Positions 1-5,000 of a stretch of 5,000 nt of DNA are shown here, piece by piece. Every line of letters starts with the position of its first letter. Position 1 is the stretch's first letter. Made by a program: the position numbers and the translations under genes. The notes beneath the pieces were generated by a model that was not told the origin of the DNA, made no database searches, and saw nothing but the letters and a program-made list of their open reading frames with translations. The DNA comes from Flavobacteriales bacterium (GTDB lineage: Bacteria; Bacteroidota; Bacteroidia; Flavobacteriales_D; SKUL01): NCBI GenBank assembly GCA_007129985.1, contig SKUL01000130.1:1-5000 (forward strand), given 5' to 3'.

Positions 1-5
1 AGCCA

Positions 6-1055
6 TTAGATGATAAGCATCGCGTCGCCGTAGGCCATAAAGCGATACTTTTCCTTGATGGCTACTTTGTACGCCTCCATCACCTTGTCATAACCTCCAA
101 AAGCTGCCACGGTCATCAACAGTGTTGACTCCGGCGCGTGCAGGTTGGAAATCATGGCGTTGGGAATACTGAATTCGTAGGGAGGGAAAATAAACCGGTT
201 GGTCCATCCTTCAAAAGGCTTGAGGTGACCATCGGTAGAAACCGACGACTCAATGGTGCGCATGGCGGTGGTTCCCACGGCACATACACGCTTTTTGGCG
301 TCAATGGAGCGGTTCACAATATCAGCGGCCTCCTGGGTGATAAAGGCCTGCTCTGAATCGGTTTTGTGCTTGGTGAGGTCTTCCACTTCCACCTGGCGGA
401 AGGTTCCGAGACCCACGTGAAGGGTCACTTCGGCGAAGTTCACGCCTTTCAGTTCGAGGCGCTTCATGATGCTTTTGCTGAAGTGCAAACCGGCCGTAGG
501 AACAGAAACCGCTCCTTCGTTTTTGGCATAAACTGTTTGAAAACGCTCTTCGTCCAAAGGCTCGGCCGGACGACCAAGATACTTTGGAATGGGAGTTTCA
601 CCCAGCTCGCGCATGGTTTTGCGGAATTCCTCGTAAGGTCCTTCAAACAGGAAACGCAGCGTACGGCCACGCGAGGTAGTATTGTCAATCACCTCGGCTA
701 CCAGTTCATCGTTCTCACCAAAGTAGAGTTTGTTACCGATGCGGATTTTTCGGGCGGGGTCCACGAGCACATCCCAAAGGAGGCTTTCGCGGTTGAGTTC
801 GCGCAACAGGAACACCTCAATTTTTGCGTTGGTCTTTTCTTTGTTGCCAAAGAGGCGCGCAGGAAACACCCGCGTGTTGTTCATAACCAGGGCGTCACCA
901 TCCGAAAAGTAGTTCACAATATCACTGAAAACCTTGTGCTCGATTTCGCCGGTGTCGCGATGCAGCACCATCAATCGTGCGTCTTCGCGGTTTTCGGCTG
1001 GGTATTGAGCAATGAGTTCGGAAGGGAGTTTGAACTTAAACTGGGAGAGCTTCAT
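6..1055 (-). CDS. queA: S-adenosylmethionine:tRNA ribosyltransferase-isomerase (QueA)
   Basis: QueA transfers and isomerises the ribosyl group of S-adenosylmethionine onto the preQ1 base at wobble position 34 of tRNAs for Asp, Asn, His and Tyr, giving epoxyqueuosine; it acts in the cytoplasm. The 349-residue protein has the usual family length and the expected motifs in order: LPSELIAQYP (residues 10-19), ALVMNNTRVFPARLFG (55-70), LGETPIPKY (151-159), VPTAGLHFS (185-193), LHVGLGTFR (212-220), VGTTAMRTIES (260-270) and YGDAMLI near the C-terminus. The ATG at 1055 begins MKLSQFKFKLP, as flavobacterial homologues do, so the start is secure. The gene lies 57 nt downstream of truB on the same strand and has a promoter-like sequence in that gap. 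Two positions look slightly unusual: SVPTAGLHF where AAPTAGLHF is common, and HKTDSE where HKMDSE or HxMHSE is common. Neither looks inactivating. The gene is complete, ending five bases from the window edge. Confidence 0.97.
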   Translation of the reverse strand: MKLSQFKFKLPSELIAQYPAENREDARLMVLHRDTGEIEHKVFSDIVNYFSDGDALVMNNTRVFPARLFGNKEKTNAKIEVFLLRELNRESLLWDVLVDPARKIRIGNKLYFGENDELVAEVIDNTTSRGRTLRFLFEGPYEEFRKTMRELGETPIPKYLGRPAEPLDEERFQTVYAKNEGAVSVPTAGLHFSKSIMKRLELKGVNFAEVTLHVGLGTFRQVEVEDLTKHKTDSEQAFITQEAADIVNRSIDAKKRVCAVGTTAMRTIESSVSTDGHLKPFEGWTNRFIFPPYEFSIPNAMISNLHAPESTLLMTVAAFGGYDKVMEAYKVAIKEKYRFMAYGDAMLII

Positions 1056-1087
1056 GTAGGCGTTTTTTGTCCTGAATTTTGGGGCTG

Positions 1088-1119
1088 CGAAGATACGGTA
1101 TCAACCGCTATTTTACAAA
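1088..1119 (-). promoter_or_regulatory. Bacteroidota-type promoter for queA
   Basis: Read on the minus strand, TTTG (1119-1116, at the 3' end of truB) is followed after exactly 20 nt by TATCTTCG (1095-1088). This fits the Bacteroidota housekeeping promoter, a -33 TTG/TTTG and a -7 TAnnTTTG about 19-21 nt apart, with a C in place of one T in the -7 box. Transcription would start near 1081-1083, leaving a leader of roughly 26 nt that contains an A-run and no clear Shine-Dalgarno sequence. The queA gene could therefore be transcribed separately from the upstream genes. This is inferred from motif and spacing only. Confidence 0.6.
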
Positions 1120-1838
1120 GTGGCTTTTTTGGCGTCGAGATGTGCGCACAAAGCATCGAGGCCAAAGGCATCTTTCACATCATAACCTCCTGTTTGGGTG
1201 CGACGTAATGAGGTGAGACATGCACCCGTACCGAGGTGTTCGCCCACATCGCGCGCCAGCGAACGGATATAGGTTCCCTTGGAGCAACGCACCTCAAAAT
1301 CTACTTCGGGCAGCCTGAATGCAGTCAGTTCAAAGGAATAAATCTCGATGGCCGCCGGTGGAATTTCCATTTCCTGACCCTTGCGGGCGGCTATGTAGGC
1401 CTTCTTACCATCTACCTTTTTGGCCGAAAAAAGCGGGGGCACCTGCATTTGTGGTCCGCTCAGCGCGGCAAAGGCGCCTTTTACGGCATCTTCGGTGATA
1501 TGACTTGTTGGAAGGTCTGTTTCAAACGGCGTTTCAAGGTCGTACGAAGGGGTGGTTCGGCCCAGCAGAAAGGTGCCGGTGTAGGTTTTTTCCAGTCCGG
1601 TGAGTTCCTGCAATCTGCGCGTGTAAGGGCCTGTACAAATCAACAGCAAGCCCGTGGCCAACGGATCGAGCGTGCCGGCGTGACCCACCTTGATCTTTTT
1701 GAGTCCGTAAGCCCTGCGAATAGCGTTGCGCACTTTGTTCACCACATCGAAAGATGTCCACTCCAGGGGCTTGTCCACCAACAGAAGCTGGCCCGAGGGT
1801 GGGTCGAGCTGTTCGGGCGCTGTAACCGGCTCTATCAA
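1113..1838 (-). CDS. truB: tRNA pseudouridine(55) synthase TruB
   Basis: TruB isomerises U55 in the T-loop of tRNAs to pseudouridine. The core motifs are all present: GHAGTLDPLATGLL with the catalytic Asp (residue 58 from the TTG start), EKTYTGTFLLG, QVPPLFSAKKVDGKKAY and CSKGTYIRSLARDVGEHLG, then LRRTQTGGY near the C-terminus. From the TTG at 1838 the protein has 241 residues, about the length of bacterial TruB forms that lack the extra C-terminal domain of the longer E. coli enzyme. Start choice: the only in-frame ATG (1883) lies 49 nt inside uppP and would add 15 residues (MLCRESRRYSLHAFR) unlike TruB N-termini. The TTG at 1838-1836 overlaps the uppP TGA as TTGA and puts 15 residues before the conserved GQLLLVDKPLEWTSFDVVNK segment, a usual leader length. 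I prefer TTG, but the start is less certain than the gene. The gene is probably cotranscribed with and translationally coupled to uppP. Confidence 0.93.
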   Translation of the reverse strand: MIEPVTAPEQLDPPSGQLLLVDKPLEWTSFDVVNKVRNAIRRAYGLKKIKVGHAGTLDPLATGLLLICTGPYTRRLQELTGLEKTYTGTFLLGRTTPSYDLETPFETDLPTSHITEDAVKGAFAALSGPQMQVPPLFSAKKVDGKKAYIAARKGQEMEIPPAAIEIYSFELTAFRLPEVDFEVRCSKGTYIRSLARDVGEHLGTGACLTSLRRTQTGGYDVKDAFGLDALCAHLDAKKATL

Positions 1839-2629
1839 ACGAAAAGCGTGTAAAGAATAACGGCGAGACTCACGGCAAAGCAATACACTGAAAAGTAAAT
1901 TAGCTTGCTCTTTTTCACCAGCGCAATCATCACCCGGCAGGCAAAAACCCCGGCGATAAACGCGGTGATAAAACCGGCCACGAGCTGCGGCGTTTGCGAG
2001 GATTCGAGCGACAATCCGCCGTCCATAATGTCCTTGGCCATTTTACCGAGAATCAACGGCACCACCATCAGGAATGAAAAACGTGCAGCTTTGGCACGGT
2101 CAATTCCCAACATCACCGAGGTTGCGATGGTTGCTCCCGATCGCGATATCCCCGGAAGAATGGCGATGGCTTGCGCAATTCCGATAATTGCCGCGTTGAG
2201 CGGACTAACCGGTTTATCAGTATTGCGGGCCTTATCAGCGAGAAAAAGCAACAAGCCCGTTACAGCGAGCATCGCTCCTACCAACAGCAATTGGCCGTCG
2301 AAAAGCGCCTCAATCTCATCGTTAAAAAACACCCCGATAAACGCCGCCGGAACCATGGATATCACCACTTTCCACGCAAAGAGGGTTTCTTCGTTGATGC
2401 GAAACTGAAAAATTCCGCGCAGCAATTCGGCTACGTCCTTGCGGTACACCACAATGGTGCTGAGCGCGGTGGCAGCGTGTACCACCACGGTAAACATAAG
2501 ACTCTCGGCAGGAAGGCTTTCATCACCCAAAATGGCCTTGCCAATTTCGAGGTGGCCACTACTGCTTACAGGTAAAAATTCGGTGAGGCCCTGGATGATT
2601 CCCAGGATGATGGCTTCAATAATGCTCAT
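1835..2629 (-). CDS. uppP: Undecaprenyl-diphosphatase UppP (BacA family)
   Basis: UppP is an integral membrane phosphatase that removes a phosphate from undecaprenyl pyrophosphate. This recycles the lipid carrier used for peptidoglycan and other surface glycans, and overexpression is known to give bacitracin resistance. The 264-residue protein matches the family length. The two signature regions are clear: QGLTEFLPVSSSGHL (residues 13-27), with the (E/Q)xxxE pair as Gln13 and Glu17 plus His26, and PGISRSGAT (159-167) with Arg163. FSFLMVVPLILG follows at 185-195. Hydrophobic segments alternate along the whole chain, as expected of a polytopic membrane protein. The ATG at 2629 gives MSIIEAIILGIIQGLTEF, a standard N-terminus. 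It lies 24 nt after the DUF3098 gene and shares four bases with the probable truB start. There is no sign of damage. Confidence 0.97.
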   Translation of the reverse strand: MSIIEAIILGIIQGLTEFLPVSSSGHLEIGKAILGDESLPAESLMFTVVVHAATALSTIVVYRKDVAELLRGIFQFRINEETLFAWKVVISMVPAAFIGVFFNDEIEALFDGQLLLVGAMLAVTGLLLFLADKARNTDKPVSPLNAAIIGIAQAIAILPGISRSGATIATSVMLGIDRAKAARFSFLMVVPLILGKMAKDIMDGGLSLESSQTPQLVAGFITAFIAGVFACRVMIALVKKSKLIYFSVYCFAVSLAVILYTLFV

Positions 2630-2653
2630 GGGTAGAGGCGTGTTGTGGCCGAC

Positions 2654-2887
2654 CTAGTCGCCCTTTTTCATGATGGCGTAAAACACCACTGCGTAACCCA
2701 ACAATGCAACGATGGGCGCAACGGTAATGCGACGCGGACTGAACACTTCGTAGTTAAACACGTTGGGGTCGTCGCTTCCGCCGCCAATCATCAGCAAAAA
2801 TCCGACAACAATCAGCACAAGCCCGGCGGCCAGAATCAGGTAATTGATTCGGGTAAAGGCAAATTGGTCTTTGGGTTCTTCGGTCAT
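2654..2887 (-). CDS. DUF3098 family small membrane protein
   Basis: This 77-residue protein has a short hydrophilic N-terminus (MTEEPKDQFAFTRINY), a first membrane segment at about residues 16-34, a loop GGGSDDPNVFNYEVFSPRR (35-53), a second membrane segment at about 54-73 and a short basic tail. The FAF...NY start, the GGGSxDPNVFN loop and the RRIT.AP segment match what I know of the DUF3098 family, which is found in Bacteroidota and has no established function. It lies 13 nt downstream of ftsX and 24 nt upstream of uppP on the same strand, so it is almost certainly in the same operon. A role in the envelope or in division is only inferred from these neighbours. The ATG at 2887 is the natural start, and the gene ends in TAG. 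Confidence 0.9.
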   Translation of the reverse strand: MTEEPKDQFAFTRINYLILAAGLVLIVVGFLLMIGGGSDDPNVFNYEVFSPRRITVAPIVALLGYAVVFYAIMKKGD

Positions 2888-2900
2888 GCGTCAAAAATAA

Positions 2901-3767
2901 TCAATACAAATCATCCAGCTTGAGGCGCAGGTACCTTCCTACCGCCAAAAAAGTTGAAACGAGCGAAATCAATATCCCCGCTGCCATCACAATGCCCAGC
3001 ACGTAAAGGAAGGTCTCGAGGTCTTGAAGTTCAAAGAAATCGGGCATTTCCTGCTGCGCGATGTAAATGAGTCCGGCCAGCATTCCGGCAGCAATTACGG
3101 CTGCGTAAAATCCGTTGAGCACGCCCTGAAAGATAAAAGGCCGACGAATAAACCACGACGTGGCTCCCACCAATTGCATGCTGCGAATGGTAAAGCGCCG
3201 CGCGTACATGGAAAGACGGATGGTGTTGTTAATCAGCGCTACCGCCACCAGCAACAGCAGTACACCGAAAACCAGTAAAATAAGCGTTATTTTGTTGACG
3301 TTTTCATACACCTGCTGAATCAAATCGGGGCTGTAGGCCACCTCGTGTACCAGGGTGTTTTTCTGCAGGTCTTCAGCAATCCACAAGATAGAATCAGGAT
3401 GGGCATAATCGGCCCGAAGGCGGATATCAATGCTCGGAAGCAGCGGGTTGAAACCGAGAAACTCGATAAAGTCCTCTCCCAATTCTTCCTTGAGGGTATT
3501 GGCGGCTTCCTCTTTGCTTACGTATCGCGTTTCGCGTGGGTAGCCCTGCGTATCGATGGTTTTTTTGAGCTGGATGATGTCCACCTCACGCGCATCATCA
3601 CTCAGAAAAACCTGTACCTGGATGTTCTCCTTCACGTACACCGCCAGTTTGCGGGCGTTGAGCAGCAACAATGCCGCGGCTCCAATCATAAAAAGCACCA
3701 GCGAAATTCCAATAATGGTGCTGGCTGCCGAACTGCGGGCTCTCTTTTTGGCGTACTTGTCTTTCAT
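2901..3767 (-). CDS. ftsX: Cell division protein FtsX (permease-like subunit)
   Basis: FtsX is the membrane subunit of the FtsE-FtsX complex. In studied bacteria it links ATP hydrolysis by FtsE to activation of peptidoglycan hydrolases at the division site. From the ATG at 3767 the protein has 288 residues. It has a basic N-terminus (MKDKYAKKRARSS), a first membrane segment at about 17-38, an extracytoplasmic domain at about 39-158, and three further membrane segments at about 160-180, 213-236 and 254-276. The conserved FtsX/MacB-type cytoplasmic segment lies at 181-219 and includes NTIRLSMYARRFTIRSMQLVG, then GATSWFIRRPF. The open frame extends 16 codons upstream to a TTG at 3815, but that stretch holds the likely promoter and encodes MCPRTIICYFSAVRQS, which is unlike FtsX, so the ATG at 3767 is preferred. 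FtsE is not encoded in this window. The gene heads the minus-strand cluster and is divergent from leuS. Confidence 0.95.
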   Translation of the reverse strand: MKDKYAKKRARSSAASTIIGISLVLFMIGAAALLLLNARKLAVYVKENIQVQVFLSDDAREVDIIQLKKTIDTQGYPRETRYVSKEEAANTLKEELGEDFIEFLGFNPLLPSIDIRLRADYAHPDSILWIAEDLQKNTLVHEVAYSPDLIQQVYENVNKITLILLVFGVLLLLVAVALINNTIRLSMYARRFTIRSMQLVGATSWFIRRPFIFQGVLNGFYAAVIAAGMLAGLIYIAQQEMPDFFELQDLETFLYVLGIVMAAGILISLVSTFLAVGRYLRLKLDDLY

Positions 3768-3783
3768 GCTCTGACGAACGGCG

Positions 3784-3816
3784 CTAAAGTAACAAATGAT
3801 TGTGCGTGGGCACAAA
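3784..3816 (-). promoter_or_regulatory. Probable promoter of the ftsX-DUF3098-uppP-truB cluster
   Basis: On the minus strand, TTTG (3816-3813) at the end of a T-run is followed after 21 nt by TACTTTAG (3791-3784). That is one base from the Bacteroidota -7 consensus TAnnTTTG, with suitable spacing. The predicted transcription start, near 3777-3779, leaves a leader of only about 10 nt before the ftsX ATG at 3767. The short leader and the mismatch keep confidence moderate. Confidence 0.45.
3800..3815. repeat. Perfect inverted repeat TTGTGC-N4-GCACAA
   Basis: The arms TTGTGC (3800-3805) and GCACAA (3810-3815) are exact reverse complements around a 4-nt centre, GTGG. The repeat overlaps the proposed ftsX -33 element and fills part of that promoter's spacer, a position where a dimeric repressor could bind. 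It is not a good terminator: on the plus strand an A-run follows it, and on the minus strand the T-run precedes it. A 6-bp match of this kind can also occur by chance in a gap of this size. Confidence 0.35.
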
Positions 3817-3841
3817 AAAAGAAGTCAGGGAGCAAAATTAC

Positions 3842-3849
3842 TAACTTCG
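3842..3849 (+). promoter_or_regulatory. Possible -7 element for leuS
   Basis: TAACTTCG at 3842-3849 fits the TAnnTTTG pattern with one T-to-C change, the same variant seen upstream of queA. It would give a leuS leader of about 36 nt. No TTG lies at the right distance upstream (the nearest, at 3800-3802, is 39 nt away), so the -33 half is missing or weak. Confidence 0.4.
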
Positions 3850-3891
3850 CCACCCCTTAAACCCATGCCCCACGGGCCCGCATTTTGAACC

Positions 3892-5000
3892 ATGAAAGAA
3901 TACCGCCATCAGGACATTGAGCGCAAATGGCAACAGCGCTGGAAAGAGCAGGAAACCTATCGTGTAACCGAGGATCCCAGCCGACCGAAGTGTTATGTTC
4001 TCGACATGTTTCCCTACCCCTCGGGCGCGGGTTTGCACGTAGGACATCCGCTGGGGTACATCGCCTCCGACATCCACGCGCGCTATATGCGTCACAAGGG
4101 CTACAACGTGCTGCACCCCATGGGGTTTGACTCCTTCGGGCTGCCCGCCGAGCAATACGCCATCCAAACGGGGCAGCACCCTGCTATTACCACCGAAAAC
4201 AACATTGCGCGCTACAAAGAGCAACTCGGTAAACTGGGTTTTAACTACGACTGGAGCCGTGAAGTGCGCACTTCCGACCCGCAGTATTACCGCTGGACGC
4301 AGTGGATTTTCAAGCAACTTTACAACGCGTGGTACAACAAGGAAAGCAACCGCGCCGAGCACATTGATAGCCTGATTGAAAAGTTTGAGCAAAACGGCAG
4401 CTACAACGTACAGGCCCATCTGGATGCCGACTGGTGGAAGTCGCTGCCGCGCGAGGAGTTTCCGCTTTTCGGAGAGCATTTTCGCGGTGAGTTTACCGCT
4501 ACCGACTGGAAAAGCATGAGCCAGAAACAGCGCGAGTTGCTGCTGATGCACTACCGGCTCACCTACCTGGCCGATACCATGGTAAACTGGTGTCCGGCGC
4601 TGGGAACCGTACTCGCCAACGACGAGGTAAAAGACGGCCTCTCGGAGCGAGGTGGCCACCCTGTGGTGCAGAAAAAAATGCGGCAGTGGAGCATGCGCAT
4701 CACGGCTTACGCCCAACGCCTGCTGGACGGACTGGAAAGCATTGACTGGAGCGAGCACATCAAGGAAATGCAGCGCAACTGGATTGGTCGCTCGGAAGGA
4801 GCCTCCATTTGGTTTGAACTGGACGGGCACCCCGACAAACTGGTGGTGTTTACCACGCGCCCCGACACCATTTTCGGAGCCTCGTTTATGGTGCTGGCAC
4901 CCGAACACGAGCTGGTGGCGAAAATCACCACTGATGAATTCCGCGGGGAGGTTCAAAAATACGTAGAGCAAGCCGCCCTTAAAACCGAGCGCGACCGCCA
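3892..5000 (+). CDS. leuS: Leucyl-tRNA synthetase, N-terminal part (cut by window edge)
   Basis: LeuRS charges tRNA(Leu) with leucine in the cytoplasm. From the ATG at 3892 there are 369 complete codons open to the right edge, so only the N-terminal portion is seen; the KMSKS loop and tRNA-binding domains lie outside. Visible features are the class I HIGH-type motif in MFPYPSGAGLHVGHPLGY (HVGH at residues 49-52), PMGFDSFGLPAEQYAIQTG (76-94), NYDWSREV (118-125), VNWCPALGTVLANDEV (231-246), RQWSMRITAYAQRLL (264-278), NWIGRSEGA (296-304) and the start of the CP1 editing domain with its threonine-rich TTRPDTIF (321-328). Residues about 150-222 form an insertion relative to E. coli-type LeuRS. The zinc-site cysteines of E. 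coli-type enzymes are not conserved here: only Cys234 is present, as in B. subtilis-like LeuRS. An in-frame TGA at 3886-3888 just upstream fixes the ATG at 3892 as the first possible start. It is transcribed divergently from ftsX. Confidence 0.97.
   Translation, partial: MKEYRHQDIERKWQQRWKEQETYRVTEDPSRPKCYVLDMFPYPSGAGLHVGHPLGYIASDIHARYMRHKGYNVLHPMGFDSFGLPAEQYAIQTGQHPAITTENNIARYKEQLGKLGFNYDWSREVRTSDPQYYRWTQWIFKQLYNAWYNKESNRAEHIDSLIEKFEQNGSYNVQAHLDADWWKSLPREEFPLFGEHFRGEFTATDWKSMSQKQRELLLMHYRLTYLADTMVNWCPALGTVLANDEVKDGLSERGGHPVVQKKMRQWSMRITAYAQRLLDGLESIDWSEHIKEMQRNWIGRSEGASIWFELDGHPDKLVVFTTRPDTIFGASFMVLAPEHELVAKITTDEFRGEVQKYVEQAALKTERDR

Noticed and set aside
366..1208. A 280-codon open frame on the plus strand opposite queA and the end of truB
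   Set aside because: It is a codon-register shadow of queA, crosses the queA promoter gap and has no recognisable protein features. QueA on the other strand is clear.
1236..1853. A 205-codon open frame on the plus strand opposite truB
   Set aside because: It is antisense to well-conserved TruB motifs, and its translation is compositionally odd with no domain.
3768..3815. N-terminal extension of FtsX from a TTG start at 3815
   Set aside because: The 16 extra residues do not resemble FtsX N-termini and overlap the likely promoter. The ATG at 3767 gives a standard basic start before the first membrane segment.
3800..3820. Hairpin next to a homopolymer run, considered as a terminator
   Set aside because: On the plus strand the stem is followed by A's, not T's. 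On the minus strand the T-run comes before the stem. Neither orientation is a Rho-independent terminator, and the genes here diverge.
3865..3888. Seven-codon open frame (MPHGPAF) ending three bases before the leuS ATG, considered as a leader peptide
   Set aside because: It has no leucine codons, and no attenuator-like hairpin or T-run was found, so nothing supports leucine-responsive attenuation. Its TGA is useful only for fixing the leuS start.
3841..4971. A 376-codon open frame on the minus strand opposite leuS
   Set aside because: Its codons are in exact register with the leuS codons. It stays open only because leuS, in its CTG/CTC-rich codon usage, avoids TTA, CTA and TCA. The translation has no recognisable domain, while the plus strand encodes an unmistakable LeuRS.
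1..5000. Search for mobile elements, CRISPR arrays, tRNA/rRNA genes, riboswitches or defence genes
   Set aside because: The window is almost fully covered by intact housekeeping genes. The largest gap is 124 nt, and no direct repeats, transposase motifs or RNA gene signatures were seen by eye.

Overview
The window looks like ordinary chromosomal core sequence from a member of the Bacteroidota, most likely near the Flavobacteriia. Three things suggest this. The gene order ftsX, a DUF3098 gene, uppP, truB, queA beside a divergent leuS is, as I recall, typical of that group. The LeuRS carries an insertion that I associate with Bacteroidota. The promoters that can be read match the phylum-specific TTTG / TAnnTTTG pattern, and no clear Shine-Dalgarno sequences are seen. 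Base composition is moderate (not computed), which is high for many marine flavobacteria, so a genus cannot be named.

Layout: positions 1-3767 are all on the minus strand, read right to left. ftsX (3767 to 2901) is followed after 13 nt by a 77-residue DUF3098 membrane protein (2887 to 2654). After 24 nt comes uppP (2629 to 1835). truB probably starts at a TTG that overlaps the uppP stop by four bases (1838 to 1113). After a 57-nt gap comes queA (1055 to 6), which appears to have its own promoter at the end of truB. On the plus strand, leuS starts at 3892 and runs off the right edge with 369 complete codons. The 124-nt gap at 3768-3891 holds the two divergent promoters and a small inverted repeat. 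No other stretch longer than about 130 nt lacks a gene.

Functionally, the minus-strand cluster joins cell-envelope growth (FtsX, which regulates cell-wall hydrolysis at division, and UppP, which recycles the undecaprenyl carrier) to tRNA modification (TruB makes psi55, QueA makes the queuosine precursor at the wobble base). LeuRS adds tRNA charging. All genes look intact.

No mobile element, CRISPR array, tRNA/rRNA gene, riboswitch, phage or defence gene was seen. I found no convincing undescribed system. The least understood gene is the DUF3098 protein between ftsX and uppP. The other points of interest are the TTG start of truB, the internal queA promoter, the LeuRS insertion and the palindrome in the divergent promoter region.
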